Positions 11,851 to 26,348 of a DNA stretch of 64,000 nt are shown here, one piece after another. The DNA is from Agrostemma githago (lineage: Eukaryota; Streptophyta; Magnoliopsida; Caryophyllales; Caryophyllaceae), in assembly GCA_958450325.1 (NCBI GenBank), contig OY288256.1, forward strand, positions 51,354,953-51,418,952. The letters run 5' to 3'. The notes beneath the pieces are model-generated. The model was not told the DNA's origin. It saw nothing but the letters and a program-made list of their open reading frames with translations, and did not search any database. Numbering within the stretch: position 1 is the first letter of the stretch; the number at the start of each line of letters is the position of its first letter. A program made the position numbers and the translations under genes.

Positions 11851-14800
11851 GTAAAATCCTTAACAAAGTTCTTATCCTACCTCATAAGATTTATGCATGT
11901 TTGACGACGAAAGTCATTGATGTCATTAAAATAATCTTTGTCTGTCCATTTCTCCTTGTCGTGAAATGCATTTATCCACTTCAAGACAAAAACACCACAA
12001 TCAAATCCATTACTTTGTTGAACTGCATTTTTGACATACTCCATTGGATTTGTCGTCATTTTTTTGGAGATGTATTCATAGCCCGAGTAGTTTTGAATGA
12101 TGATTGCGATATTTGTCATTATTTTGTGGCAAACATCTGTTCGTGCTTTGTTACCCTTCCTTTTACTTGAATCCAAGATGTAATTCTTCTTGTCTTCAAA
12201 ATCACACACAATCAAAATCCAGTGTAATGGTGTGTCAATATGAACTGGGATAAAGATCTGAAAAAGTATACATTTCACAGTTATTGTAATACATATTTTC
12301 AACACATATTAACTTAAGTACATCAAAACAGACACTTCTATAACCATGTACAAATTTCAACTGTGTTAATGCTATAGGAGTATATAGATTAGATGGTTAT
12401 ACCTTTCTCAAGAATTTACCATCTTCAGGTACAGTATGGCGTTGTCAGAGAAGAGAATATTTCTGGGTTTAATTCCTGTAACAAAGGATACACAATAGGT
12501 AAACAACTGTATGATTATCATGTACCAAAAAAGTACTTAAGTACAGGAATTTTGACATATTTTACCCTTGATTTTGTAGGAATGAATAGTATATTGTTCC
12601 TCTTGAATGTTGCATATATTCCAGCTATATCGATTGCCTATTAAAAGAACACTTGTTAGATTGATTTGGCAGCATTTGAATTTATAATATTACTGTAACA
12701 TTTACCATATCATATAGTTGTTCTTTTGGTAATAACAAGGATTGCATCGCCTTTCGGCTTACATTCATCCATTGTGTTTCCATAACCTCTTCCCTGCAAG
12801 ATAACATAGTTCAAATAATCAACAATTTTAAAATTAATTATGATGAAAGAATTAAAAAACATTGGACAGGATAGAATATATTACGTGTCATATGATTTTA
12901 AAATGTTTTCATATGAGTCCTTCTTTTTCTCATTTGCCTTTCCTGCAAAGATCTTCTTCTTTGTTTCTTTTAAGAATTTTTGAATAATTTCTTCATCACT
13001 GAATACATTTTCCACATAGAGTTCCGCTGCCCTACTGAGAAAAGTTATAGAACAGTAAATGTTAATGATTTATGCTTTATGTGCAATATATGGTAGTCAT
13101 ATGATAGCACAGTGCAAGTCTATAACATACAGAAGTTTCCTTGACATTTTTCTTGCATCTTTTAGAATAGTATCTTTCATCTGATTCCTGGTGGAGGTTA
13201 GTATTTTGTGGCAATACCGCACCTTCATCATCCTTACATACTTATCATATGTAACATTGCTCTGAACATATACATCAATCAATAACATTTATATATGGAA
13301 ATATAATCAAACATAAAATAGTATCAATGATATAAGTAGAATAATTAAGTTTACCGGTTTGAACACTTGGGCAAAATAATTTTTATCCCCATTGTATATT
13401 TCCATGAGCCTCATTGACAAAATACCATTGTCAATTTCCAAATGACGACTACAATCTGGAATAAATTCCGCTATTTCATAGTCTGTCACTTGATTGACCC
13501 ATTTGATCTTATTATTGAATTTTTCAGAGAAATAATTACACTGCAAATATAACAAAGTATTCAACAAAGGTGAAATAATTTTCAATGTACAAAAAAGTAA
13601 AAACAATACATCAGTGTCCTCACATATTTATCTTTAGCTTCAGAACTGTTCAGTTGGCTGTCACGTTCTTCAGGATACCCATAGTGAATTATTTCAAATG
13701 ACTTTGTCATTGAGTTTAAACAGTAAAGAACAATAGATGGTAATTCTGTTGTCCAGAAAAAGACCTTGAAGAAGATTGCACTATTAGTTTACAGAATGAA
13801 TGAATGAATGAATGAATGAATGGAGGTTATAAGGAGTATCTATTTGTTTACCAATTGCACATTATCCAACTGCATTTCACTTGTAGGAATCTGAGACATT
13901 AAAGAAGTGTTTAGAAGAGATTCATGAGCAAAAATATATTTACGCTGTTGACATTGTTGATGGAATATATAACATTACCACATATTTATTAAATGGAGAC
14001 ATATAAACACGCTTTATGGATGATGGAGATGATAGCTTTTCCAAATCATTCATCAATAATCTCCAAAGATTTAAAATTGGTTCCTCAACTTTACTTTCAG
14101 ACTGTGACATCATCAACATCTGCCTCCTTGAAATCTGAATGGTATCAAACTTAGAGAGAGGTTCACTGTAAAATTAAAAAGTATTTATTGTATTAGTTTT
14201 GGTATAGCAATCACTCATATGAAACAATTTTAACTATGACTTTCAAACTATTAGCATTTAAACACATTTTAACAGTGCTATACTTAATTATGTACATCTT
14301 TTGTATGAGTTATATACAATAAGTTCTAACTTATCTACATCAAAACAGACGCTGGTTTAATAATGTGCAAATTTCACACATGTGCATCACATAGTATCTT
14401 ACATACATCAAAACAGACAGTGCTTTAACTATGTAAATTAGTTGTTTACCTTGGAGTGATATCTACTGCAAATGCATAGTCTGTCACATATTTCTCTTCG
14501 GCACTCAGATTGGTTAAAAAGCTGATGTTCCTTTGTATGAAAGGAGATTTGAAAATAGCTGGTATTGCTTGTTTCCTCTTGTATAGCACTTCAATTTCTT
14601 TTTCATTCATTTCATCATCTTGCTGAGATGCATTCCCCACTATTTGTGGAGTGACCAAGTTTTCAACAATATCTGGGCTCTTTTGAATGATATTTTTCAC
14701 AGCATAAGGAGTTTCTAAGTTAACTTTTTGTACTGCATGTGCAGGAGTAGATTCCATGTTCTCCACAAACTCCACAAGCTTGTTATTGAATATTTGTTCA

Positions 14801-15339
14801 GTAGTAGCTTCCACATCCACATTCTTCATATCCATAATTGGCACACTCTTGTAATTGAACACTTGTTCATTTATGATGGGAGTTTTTTCTTTATCCACAT
14901 TTTCCACATCTTCATTTATCTGAGGTGTATCTTGAGGGTTAGAATACATGTCAAGGTTAATATCTTGACTGAGTTGATAGCTCTCATCTGAGTTCAACAA
15001 ACTGTATCTTGGCATCATTAGGTCTCTCTCCTTCTTCTTCTTCTTCTTCTTCTTCTTCTTCTTCATCTTTGGTACCTCATTCTTTTTGGCAGAAACAGCT
15101 TCTTCTACTATCTGATCTAACATCTCTAATACGTGTGGAGTCAGTTCTTCTAGACCAAAGTCTGTATCTGAGAAGGTAGGGAAGTCCTTTTGATAAGTAG
15201 AAGGTATTTTGCCTTCTTCTTTTGTGTTGTCATCATTGACAACTTGTGATGCAATATTAGTAACATACTTCCATTTATCTCCAGATTCTAAGCAGTAAAA
15301 GATGAAAAATAAATACTGTATATAAGTTATAATTATACA

Positions 15340-15690
15340 ACACATAGTAACTTATGTACATCAAAACAGACACTTCTATAATCATGTACAAATTCCAACA
15401 TGTCCAACACATAGTAAATTATGTACATCAAAACAAACACTGTTTTAACCATGTGTAAATTTCAATATGTGCAACATATAGTAACTTATCTACATCAAAA
15501 CAGACATTGTTTTAACCATGTACAAATTTCAATATGTGCAACAAATAGTAATTTATATACGTAGGAACAGACACACTGTTTTAACCATGTACAAATTCCA
15601 AAATGTGCAACACATAGTAACTTATGCAACATATATCACCTTATGTACGTTAAAACAGATAGTTCTATGAACATATATAAACAGATAGAA
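15340..15690. repeat. about 65-bp tandem repeats in a ULP-A intron, left arm
   Basis: About five copies of the element-wide unit (CTTATGTACATCAAAACAGA ... GTGCAACA) fill the intron between exons 3 and 4. The right arm has the same array at about 50535-50880. Scattered single units also lie at 14280-14440. Non-coding. Confidence 0.8.
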
Positions 15691-18265
15691 AATTAATTAT
15701 AAAAAAAAATATTACCATTCTGTTTTGATGGCTGTTCTCTTCTCGTTTCTGCAAGTTTGTTTGTAAATTCATTTGCCAAATTTTCAAAGTCTAATAGTGG
15801 TTTGCATTGGGGGGAGGCAACTTTTGCAACTTTTATCGCATCTTTCAGCCTCCTGAAAGACTTTGAGAACTGAGAAGATTTGTTGATTAAATTCTGCACC
15901 CAGTGTATTACTTCCTTTGGCTCATCATTCTCATCTTTTATTTCCTCCTCCATTTTCACTAGCTTCTCTTTTTCCATTACGGAAGAAACATTTGCAGTAC
16001 AGGTTTTAGAGTTATCCACCTTGTACCAATCAACCGGTTGTAATGGCAAGACAAAGCCGTTACCGAATGTACCCGATTTCTTCGCTTCGTCCACTATTCT
16101 TTTTGAAATGGACTCTTGTGTCCAGAACAGCATTGTCGGGAAACAACGAACAAGTGTGCTGTTTCTATAGCACATTCTTTGTAGATATATGAACACAAAG
16201 ACCATTATAGGTCCATCAAAGCATTTGTTTCTCCCTGCGGTGTTCATCTTCCACATATCAACTGCCTCAATGAAAGCATCAAGGCAAAATTTGCACCAAT
16301 TAAATGTGGGTACCAATGATAAGTCGACTAAAGACATCAATATCTTTAAGCTTGGGGTTGTAGAACAGCTACCCGCTATAAAAATAGAGCAAAGATAAAC
16401 AATGAAGTTCCTCTTGAATTGATCCCCCCATCCTTCTGTGTTGTTAGCACGTATTGTAACACATTGTTTGTTATCTTGGAACCTTTAAACTGTTCCTTGA
16501 ACTCATCAACTAATCGATTATATTCAACATCCTTGTCATCATAGGATGCTAATACAATATCATTTGATCCCATAGGAAGCCCGGTTGCTATGTGTACATC
16601 CAAATTTGTAACATGAAGTGTCTGACCTTTATATGATGATGAATCAGGGTCAAAATTGGAAACAAGCCAATGACCAAGTTTGGCTGGGACTTCTCTTACA
16701 TTTAGAGAAATTATATCCCCGAACCCCAATTCCATAATATCTTCAATTTGCTTGTCTGACAGATTTCTTAAAAATTTAAACAAACTTTCAAGGGACATCC
16801 TTCTGGTCAATGATGGGAGTTCATTCACTGCATGTAGAACCCTCTTCCTTCTAGTTTTTGTAGGTTTTGTAGGCTTATTAATGATAGCTGTAAATTTGAG
16901 TGATCAAAACAGATTTAAATGATATGTATAGAGGGCATATGTAACAAGTTCAAGTTCTAAGAACAGACAATTTAAACAATAAATGTACATACCTACAATC
17001 GCATCTGAGAGTAAGTGTAATTGTGATTTCGGTGTCTGAAAACTACAATCCTTAGAATCATCAGAATTATCCTTAGAATCATCCTTAGAATCATCAGGAG
17101 CATCCTTAGAATCATCCTTAGAATCATCCTTAGAATCATTGTTTACTTCTACCCGTCTCTTTTTACATGCAACTATACATAATTAACGAAAAATCAATAT
17201 GCATCATTTACATTGAGAGTATAGGGTTCAATACGGAGTACTGTATAAGTTTATATACCTTCGATCTTATGAGCAGCTTCCCTCTTTGTTCCGCTTTTCT
17301 CCCGATTTGTTCTCATCTTTTTTGTTAACCTAATTTGCACAAGTTGAATAATCTGTCAGAAGAAATCGTTTTATACACAATCGGAAGTAATTGCATACTG
17401 CCTATTATTTTATACCAACCTTCAACAAATCGTTTCAAAAAACAACAATATACCGCAATGTCGAAGGTAATCGGAAAAGATAATCTAGAATAAACTTACA
17501 GAAATCGCTAAATTGTTGAAGATAATCCGGGGAAGATCTTAAGAGATCGCTTTCTTTTTTTTCTTTTTCTTTTGTGGCTATGAAGTAGGTCAGATACCAA
17601 TTATGTTCTTTTTTGGGTTTTAATTAAATAATAAACGGGCTCCTGTTAAGATATTGAATACTATGTTCAAGTATTCGATTTATAATGCTGTTATGTTGAT
17701 TGAAAATAAGACAGATTCTAAGTATATAAGATATTATATTTTGTACATAAGTGTACTGGAAAACATAAGAGATAAATACTTTTAGTGTACATAATATAGA
17801 ATTTAGAGAACATAAGTCAAATATCAAGCTTATTTAAACATTATACAAAAACATAAGACATGACTATTTTAACCATACATAATACTTTAAATGTATTTTG
17901 TCAGTTCAACATAATACAAGTAGTTTAAATGTACATAACATAAACTTTAGCATATATAGGAATCAGTTCAACATAATTGGCTGCCTTGATGATCTTCAAA
18001 CTAGATTTATGATGCACAAAATAAGGCAAAGATCAACTTTACCAGTAAACACTCCTTCCACAAAACAACGTTTTGTATGCTTCTTGTGTGAAGTTTACTA
18101 TCTACAAGACATATTTCGTCCAATGTTATCTTAGAGATGTTCCTTGTACATATTTGTATTTTGATGCGTACATAACATATCCAATGATAAACAAATAATC
18201 CATTGATTGCCATTTTTATATTAATAGATCATCTATTACAGTAATATAACTAATTCTACATACAA

Positions 18266-21200
18266 TTAAAATAAGATCTCATATTTTTCCTTAACACTGA
18301 AATTTGTCACATAGTTCTTTTCCCACTTCAAAAGATCCAAGCATGTTTCACCCCTAAAATCTTTGTTATTTGCAAAGTATGATTGACTTGTCCATTTCTT
18401 CTTGTCATGCAATGCCTTTATCCATTTCATAACAAAGAGACCACAATCAACTTTATTGGTTTGCTTCGCTGCATTTCTAAACGCTTCCACTTGAAATTTT
18501 CCCATTTGTTTGGAAATTTGTTCATAGCCAGGGTAGTTTTGTAAAATGTTTGAAACATTATACACTACATTTTCAACTTCCTTGTTCCTTTTTCTGTAAA
18601 ACTTCGTCTTGCATGAATCAAGGACGTAATTCCTTTTCTCTTCTAGATCACAGACAAGTAAAATCCAATGATCTGGGTTTTCAGTGTGAATTGGAACAAA
18701 GATCTGAAAATTTACACATTTCACAGTCATAAACATAGTTTTTTTATAGTTAATTATCGTCAACTTTTAATACTTTAATCATTGGATGTACCTTTCTTAT
18801 AGATTTCGTATCATGAGGCATGTATGATACAGTACAGTACGGAGTATTAAGAGTAGTAGTGCTCTTTGGGTCTAATTCCTGAAACAAAAGATAAGCATCA
18901 AATAAATAACTGTAACCTTAAATACCGAAAATAAGTACACCAATTTGAAATACTTACCCCTGCCTTTGTTGGAAAGAATACAACATCCTTCCTTCCTAAT
19001 GTAATATAAATTCCATACAAATCTATCACCTATTAAAATGGAACTTGTTAGATTTATTTAGAAGCATTTGAATTTGTAAGATTAAAACTTGTTAGACATT
19101 TTCTTACCATATCAACTAATTCCTCATCTGCAAATAACAATGCTTGCATATCTATGCGGTTTAAACACATCCATTCAGTTTGTATAATGATTTCGCTGTA
19201 AAATAACACACAACGTGGGAGTAATAACCTTAAAATTAATTAATTATGATGAATGATTTCAAAAACAATGGAAAGGGTAGAATATATTACCTATTATACG
19301 ATTTTAGCATGTCATCGTATTCTTTCTGCTTGTCCTCTAATCCCTTTCCAGCAAAATTCTTTTTTGTTACTTTTTTCAAGAAATTTTGAACTATATGAGA
19401 ATCGCTGTACTTTTTTGTTGTTAAATTTTCCACTTCCAAGCTGATAAAAGTCATAGAACAGAATATGACTTTGTAATCGAAACAATATATAATAATTTAT
19501 GTATGTCAAATTATGACTTATCAACAGCAAGCTATCAGATACATACAACATTTTTTTTGCCTCCTTCAACACAGTATTCTTCAGCTCATTCCTGTCTGAA
19601 GTTAGTATTCTGTGGCAATACGACACCGTCATCATCTTTACGTAATCATTGTATGAAATGGTGGACTGCACATATACATAATCATTACACATGATAACAT
19701 TAGTATATTGGAAAATAATAACATATAGATTAGTATCAGTGATGAATGTGTTGTGATTTTTAACTTACTGGTTTGAACTCGTCGGCATAATTGTCTTTAT
19801 TGCCTTTGTATGTTTCAATGATTCTCATTGAAAGAATGCCATTGTTACTTTCCAAATCTTTAGAGAAATATGGAATATATTCGATCAACTCATAGGTATC
19901 AAACTCTTTCACCCATTCGATTTTATGTTCGAAATGTTCCTTCAAATAACCATTCTGAAAATATAAGCCAATTATTCAGGCCAGATAACATAAATTTTAA
20001 TGTACAAAAGAGCACAGACTTATATATAGAATGTTTTTTTAATGAATGAAAAAACACAAACATAGAATGTGTAATGTTAATGCCTAGAGTATGCTCACAT
20101 AAAACTCTTTAGCTCCAAGACCAATCTCTTTGCTGTTAATTCCTTCATGAAACCCAAAATGAATCATCTCAAATTTCTTCGAGATTGACTTTGCACAGTA
20201 AACAACATAACCTGCTGAATATCTAAAGCAGAAAAGTGCCTTGAAGAAAATCACATTATTAGTTCTCACAATGAACGGATAATTAAATAAATAAATAAAT
20301 AAGAGTTATAAAGAATATCTTTTTGATTACCAGTTGCACATCATTAACGTCCATTTCACTTTTGGGAACCTGAAACATTGTAGTGATTGTTTAGAAGAGA
20401 ATCATGAGTGAAATCATATGTGAATGGAATACATAACATTACCTGATATTCTTGAAAAGGAGACATATACACACATTTGATAGATGATTTCGGTGATAGC
20501 TTTTCCAAATCATTCATCAATAGGCACCAGAAATTTAAAATTAACTCATTGATTCGGGTATCACAGGTTGCCATCATCGACAGGTCCCCCCTTGAAAGTT
20601 CAATGTTTCCAAACTTAAACAGAATATCCCTGAAAAATTAAATTATTTAATGTACTAGTTTTGCTATACCTGGTATGAATCTTATGTACAAAATATATTA
20701 ATTTATGTGCATCAAAACCATCTGCAAATCATGTACATCAAGACATGTTATGACCATGCTTTGACAATGTACAAATTGATATCAAGTTATATGTACATCA
20801 AAGCAGACGGTGCTTTGACAATGTACAAATTGTGAACATGTGCAATAGATATCAACTTATGTACATCAAAACAGGAACAGATATGAAACTTGTTTAAAAG
20901 ATTAATGAGACTTACTGCAAAGACTTTCCTGGTGCAAATACATAGTCTGACACATATTTCTGCTGAGCTTTGAGAGAGGTCAAACAGTTGATGTTCTTAT
21001 TAATAAAAGAAGATTTGAAAACTGCTACATCTCCTTGTTTTCCCTTTTGCTGTGCTTCAATCTTTTTTTTCAAGTGTATCAATTTCCTTGTTTTGATTTG
21101 TAAGAGATTCCAAATGCACATTTACAACATCATCAACAAAAGTTTCCAAATCCACATCAACAATTTCCACAGTATGTGCATTCAAAAAATCTTTGTGTTC

Positions 21201-23307
21201 TACAGAAATAATTTCACTGTCATTTTTGATAGGAGTAGAAATACGAACATCTGTACAGATGTCTTCTGCAGCATCAACATTTTCCACATTGTCCGCATTG
21301 AACACATCTTCATTTTCCTCAGAAATAATTTCACTGTCATTCTTGACAGGAGTAGAAATAGGAGCATCTGTACAGATGTTTTCTGCAGCATCAACATTTT
21401 CCACAGTGTCCGCATCGAACACATCTTCATTTTCCTCGGAAATAATTTCACTGTCATTTTTGACAGGACTAGAAATAGGAGCATCTGTACAGATGTCTTC
21501 TGCAGCATCAACATTCAACACATCTTCACTGTCATTCTTGACAGGACTAGAAATAGGATTATCATGAATATTGATGTCTTCTGCAGTATCAACATCTTCC
21601 AGAAGTAGTACAGTATTCATTTCATCTATCTTGTCCTTTTCACGATCAGTCTTTTTTACAGAAGTAAGATCTTTTGCCATCTTATGTATCATATGCAGTA
21701 TTTCTGGATTCTTCTCATTTTGTTCCTCCTCACCTATTTTGAAGCAAAAGATGAAACATAAGTACTATATTCGACATATTATAACAAATGAATGGGGATA
21801 AAACCAATTGAAGAAAAATTCTTACCAAATTCTTGATGTTCTGTTATTGTCACAAGTTTTTCAACAAAATCATTGGTCAACATTTCCAATTTTGTTATTG
21901 GTTTGCATTGAGGGGACGCAAACTTTGCAACATTTATAGCATCTTTGAACCCCTTGAAATTTTTTGTGAATTCAACAGATTTCAGCATTAAACTTTGTAA
22001 CCAATCTCCTTCTTCCTTTCCCTCTTTGTTCATACTTTCCTTTACTTCCTCTCCCTTGTACCAATCAAGGGACTCTAATGGGATAACCAGACCATTACCA
22101 AACGTACCCGATTTTTTTTGCTTCGTCCATTATTCTCTTTGAAATGGACTCTTGTGTCCAGAACAGCATTGTTGGGAAAGCACGGACTGGGGTGCTGTTT
22201 CTGTACCGCATTCTTTGCAAATATATGAACACAAAGACCATTATAGGTCCATCAAAAAACTTCTCCTTCTCTGCTATGTTCATCTTCCACATATCAACAG
22301 CCTCGATGAAGGCATCAAGGCAAAATTTGCACCAATTATACGTAGGTACCAAAGACAAATCGACTAGACTTCAATATCCTAAAACTTGGAGTTGCAGAAG
22401 AGGTACCTTCTATAAAATAAGAACAGATATAAACTATAAAGTTCCTTTTGAATAGATCACCTCCATCCTTTTGTTTATCAAGGATGGATTTCAATGCAGT
22501 GGCCGTAACCTTTGACCCTTCAAATTGATTCTTACATTCCTTAAGAAGTTTTCTGTATTCCATGTCTTGGTCATCATTCGATGCAAGGACAATCTTGTTT
22601 GGTCCCATAGGAAACCCAGTTGCAATATGTACATCAAGATTTGTCACATCAAATGTATTATATTTAAATGTGGCTGAATCAGGAATGAAATTTGTAACAA
22701 GCCAATAAGCAAGCTTGCACGGGACTTCTTTTACTTTCAGATCAATTAAATCCCCAAACCCTAATTCTTTAATATCTGCAGTCTGTTTATCTGACAAATC
22801 ATTTAGAAATTTAACCAAACCATCAGGGGACATGCGTGTCTTCAATGACGGCAGTTCGTTCGTTGCATGTAGAACTCTCTTCCTCCTAGTCTTTGTAGTT
22901 TTAGGAGCAATACCTGTAAATTGTATGTTCATAACGCATTACACAATGCACATAACTTCAAACACAAATTGTATGTAAAATTTTAAAGCTATACTAAATA
23001 AAAAAAGTTCTTTTCAAACAATATTGAAACATAGTAGTCTATTTAATGAATATACCTTTATTTGCGTCTGTTATCAAACATAATTGTTTGTCTGATGTTT
23101 CTTCATAATTATCAGAGTCTGTATCCTTTTCTTCAGTTCGCCTCCTTTTACATTTAGCTACGAATAAAGAACACAAAATCAGTATAATTTCATTGTACAT
23201 AATTTAAATTGTACACAAATACCTTAAATGTACATAATTTAAATTGTACCTTTCTCCTTTTTATCAGTTTTCCTCTTTGCTGCAGTCTTCTCCAGGTTTG
23301 ATTTCAT
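18266..23307 (-). pseudogene. ULP-B, left copy: damaged ULP1/C48 protease-like gene
   Basis: Paralogue of ULP-A with the same exon plan, starting at ATG 23307; about 950 bp separate its stop from the ULP-A start. Exon 3 codes the conserved N-region (ELGFGDLIDLKVKEV, VTNLDVHIATGFPMG). The following exon has about three 39-residue acidic repeats (AAEDICTDAPIS ... SEENEDVF), 117 bp each. The last exon (18266 to about 18704) has the full C48 catalytic set: His in DHWILLV, Asp in VLDSC, Gln in AAKQT, Cys in VDCGLF. Frameshifts relative to the right copy: a 2-base loss near 22365, one extra base in a T-run at 22112-22119, and one extra A in the run at about 21063-21070. The protease domain itself is undamaged. 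The first two intron positions match those of ULP-A exactly. Confidence 0.85.
20690..20900. repeat. tandem repeats in a ULP-B intron, left arm
   Basis: Three to four copies of the roughly 65-bp unit, with GTACATCA and GACAATGTACAAATTG words. The right-arm array in the same intron is longer (45075-45520). Confidence 0.75.
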
Positions 23308-23884
23308 CTTGTCTCGTGAATTACTTAACCCTAATTTTCAACAAAATCACTCTAAAAATCAAAAATATAACACACAAAACTGCATATGTACTTTATAAAT
23401 AACGCGAATGATAGACAAGACCTAATCTCCAAAAAATAAAAGATTGCAATTTTACTTTACTGTAAATTTCACAAAATCGTTCGAAAAACCATTAGTTATG
23501 GCATGCAAAGAATCAAGAACATATCACTCACCAAATAATCGTTGAAGATGATCGATATAAATTACAGTACTTGATTTTTCAAATTGTTGTGAAGTGATGC
23601 ACTTTTTGAAATAGTTAAAGTGATTATAGGAATTCTCAGTAGTTGAAGTGAAATAGTTCAAATTATGCAATACTAGTAGTTGTCAAATGACTGTTGAAGT
23701 GATCATAGGAATTCTCAATAGTTATTTCCAAACTCTTAATAATACGTCATTTTCAAAAAGTCCTAATACGTCATAACTACGTCCTAGAGTAGTGGAATAC
23801 TGAGTACTAGTACTATATTTCAAAATAATGTGTCTTATACGGAGTACTTTATTATTATTATTATTATTAATTAATTATTATCAT

Positions 23885-24614
23885 ACGGTGCTTTGACAAT
23901 GTACAAATTGTGAACATGTGCAACAGATATCAACTTATGTACATCAATTCAGACACTGTTTTAACTATGTAAAAATATCGATATGTACAACAGATATCTA
24001 CTTATGTACATCAAAATAGACACTACTTTAAATATGTAAAAATATCAACATGTACAATAGATATCAAGTTATGTACATCAGAACAGACGGTGCTTTAACT
24101 ATTTACAGATTTTGAACATGTGCAACAGATATCAAGTTATATACATCAAAACAGACGGTGCTTTAACTATTTACAGATTTTGTACATGTGCAACAGATAT
24201 CAAGTTATATACATCAAAACAGACGGTGCTTTGACAATGTACAAATTGTGAACATGTGCAAGAGATATCAACTTATGTACATCAATTCAGACACTGTTTT
24301 AACTATGTAAAAATATCGATATGTACAACAGCTATCTACTTATGTACATCAAAACAGACACTACTTTAAATATGTAAAAATATCAACATGTACAACAGAT
24401 ATCAAGTTATTTACATCAACACAGACGGAGCTTTAACTATTTACAGATTTTGAACATGTGCAACAGATATCAAGTTATATACATCAAAACAGACGGTGCT
24501 TTAACTATTTACAGATTTTGAATATGTGCAACAGATATCAAGTTATATACATCAAAACAGACGGTGCTTTAACTATTTACAGATTTTGAATATGTGCAAC
24601 AGATATCAAGTTAT
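23885..24614. repeat. large roughly 63-bp tandem array, left arm
   Basis: About 11-12 units containing CAGATATCAAGTTATATACA, ACAGACGGTGCTTTAAC and TGTGCAACAGATATCA. The right arm keeps only about four units (41885-42128), so the array changed copy number after the arms formed. It is preceded by (ATT)n at 23848-23880. It lies between the ULP-B promoter and FBX1. From 24615 to 25170 is AT-rich DNA with TATATACACTATGTATA words and no gene. Confidence 0.85.
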
Positions 24615-25174
24615 AATTGTTGTATGTATCTTATCTACTTACATATTACTGGAATCAAATCATAAGTTGTTCTAATTAAATTTATGGGGCAGTTGAACAC
24701 AATTATATACACTATGTATATAAAGTATGTCATTTATATAAACTATGTATATCATATCTATTATATACACTATATGTATATCAGGTTGTATCCTGTTTGT
24801 GTTTGTGTCATTGGTAAACAGGTCATAAACTATGTATATCATACCTTATTTATTCTTATATGGGTATTTTCTGCATAGTATACAGATCAATACATAATGT
24901 ACATACTTACACACCAGCTTTACATATTAGTCATAGTAATAACCATGAACATGGTGTACATATTTCTATAATTGTTGTACATAAGTTATTCTAATTAGAT
25001 TTATGTTTACTAAAGCACTCATAATCCGTCAAACATATCCTTATGTACAAATACATATAAAAACGCGTGATAAGTAAATAATTTTATAACAAGTGTACAT
25101 AAGTTCAAATTAACTTGAGATTCATCTTTCATATAGTTCAAACATTACATATATAAGGAAAAAATAAAATACAC

Positions 25175-25729
25175 TTATATATCTGGATAAAAATTTGTTG
25201 GCTCAAACAGATATTCAGCAAAAGTAGATGATCGACAAAAATCTTCAGAAGAAAAACCATGAAGATGAACTACATCTTCTGGAGATGCAAGTCGAAGTTG
25301 CATATAGTGTAGCATATCTCTACAAAGCAGGTCTTTAGTCAGATAGCATCTGCATTCTTTTAACAGCAAGACACCATTCCTATGAAGAGAAAGTAATCCA
25401 TTGTTAATGCTTGCATGCACACTCATACTGTACTCCATTTCTAAGAGAAGAGAATGAGGATGTGCCAAAAGTATATGAGCCCATCTCTTGCAAACAAGAC
25501 TCAATTTTGCAAACTCTTTCTTTCTAAAAGTAGGGTTGACCTTTCTGAAAATTATTTCCATTACATTTTCATTTTCAAAAACCTTTTCAAGTGATTCAAC
25601 ATATGGACTTGAAATAGGTCCATGAGAATCGGTAAATATAAAAGGCAAATTCTCCTTCTTTTGAGAAGCAAACCACAATTTATGTTGTTGCCTAATATCG
25701 TATATCTTTCCATCACATGTAATATTCAT
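25175..25729 (-). CDS. FBX1, left copy: small F-box-like protein
   Basis: An intronless frame of 184 codons. The start at 25729 is chosen because the right arm conserves it and a TATA box lies about 105 bp upstream. Residues about 50-90 read VMEIIFRKVN, then AKLSLVCKRWAHILL, the pattern of an F-box helix bundle that would dock to SKP1/ASK in an SCF ubiquitin ligase. It is followed by a second conserved stretch (LLSLHRNGVLLLKECRCYLT ... MLHYMQLRL) shared with FBX2. There is no LRR or Kelch repeat, so the substrate arm is unusual or absent. It differs from the right copy at about ten residues, with no stop or frameshift. The F-box call rests on pattern recognition alone. Confidence 0.6.
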   Translation of the reverse strand: MNITCDGKIYDIRQQHKLWFASQKKENLPFIFTDSHGPISSPYVESLEKVFENENVMEIIFRKVNPTFRKKEFAKLSLVCKRWAHILLAHPHSLLLEMEYSMSVHASINNGLLSLHRNGVLLLKECRCYLTKDLLCRDMLHYMQLRLASPEDVVHLHGFSSEDFCRSSTFAEYLFEPTNFYPDI

Positions 25730-26348
25730 CTTTTGTTGAGAAAGGAAGAGAGAAAAAGGGATACAGAGATAGACACACAAAAAGAGAGGGAAATAGAGAG
25801 ACAAATTGAGAATTTGTTGAGAATGTGGGATTTTATAGCACAAGTTTTTAATTTTTTAATGTTCTGAGACAGATTATGTGCACCAAAACAGAAGGTTCGT
25901 AGTACATAAATTTCAATGTATAAGAGAGTGAAATGTGTATAAAATGTATAGAGCAAAGAATTGACCAATGTATAAAATGTACTCCACTCCGTATAAAATA
26001 TATAAGACAGATTATGTACAAAGAAACTTATTAATGTATAAGGCAGTAATTTACCAATGTATAAAATGCGTTAAATGTAGTACATAAATTAAAATTGAAG
26101 TAAAGGTGAATAGTCTGTACACACATAAATTCTGGATTCTATTAGACACAATTATTAACTTTGGTAAATGAGGTATTTCATGGGTGAATTAAAACGTGTC
26201 TATCATGCAATAAATAAATATCCAAAATTGCATAAGTAATAATTACAAAGGGGGTTGAGTGGACTTTCAATCAGTTATATATATACTCCTCTAGTTAAGA
26301 TTGAGAGTAGTTAAACTTTGAAAATTTTAAAAAAAAAAACCCAAAAAA
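25730..26348. promoter_or_regulatory. shared divergent promoter of FBX1 and XS, left arm
   Basis: FBX1 and XS start 620 bp apart on opposite strands. The FBX1 TATA box is at 25831-25838 (minus strand CTATAAAA). A TATA-like TATATATATAC at 26276-26286 lies about 65 bp before the XS ATG. Both are conserved in the right arm (40363-40370 for FBX1). Between them are AT-rich repeats with TGTATAAAATGTA words. Confidence 0.5.

Larger units (their letters stand above)
10742..17316 (-). pseudogene. ULP-A, left copy: broken ULP1/C48 protease-like gene
   Basis: A gene of about 14 exons, read from ATG 17316 to an ancestral stop at 10742. Exon 1 is basic (MKTNREKSGTKREAAHK). Exon 2 has 12/15-base repeats coding DDSKD. 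Exon 3 (about 15716-16887) codes the conserved N-terminal region (ELGFGDI, VTNLDVHIATGLPMG). The next exon (about 14450-15290) is acidic with a run of lysines from (AAG)n. The last exon carries the C48 core: His in LHWILIV, Asp in YILDSS, Gln and Cys in QQSNGFDCGVF, so the catalytic set is intact. Lesions: one G missing from a G-run at about 16431, TGG to TAG at 11877-11879, and the transposon at 10782-11850 inside the last exon. C48 enzymes cleave SUMO or related modifiers in the nucleus; activity of this copy is doubtful. Confidence 0.85.

Noticed and set aside
10767..11866. Frames inside the 1,069-bp insertion as a transposase
   Set aside because: Short, arising from a 127-bp duplication, with no catalytic motif; the element is non-autonomous.
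23885..24614. A CRISPR-like repeat array
   Set aside because: Units are contiguous and imperfect, without unique spacers, and the genome is a plant nuclear one.
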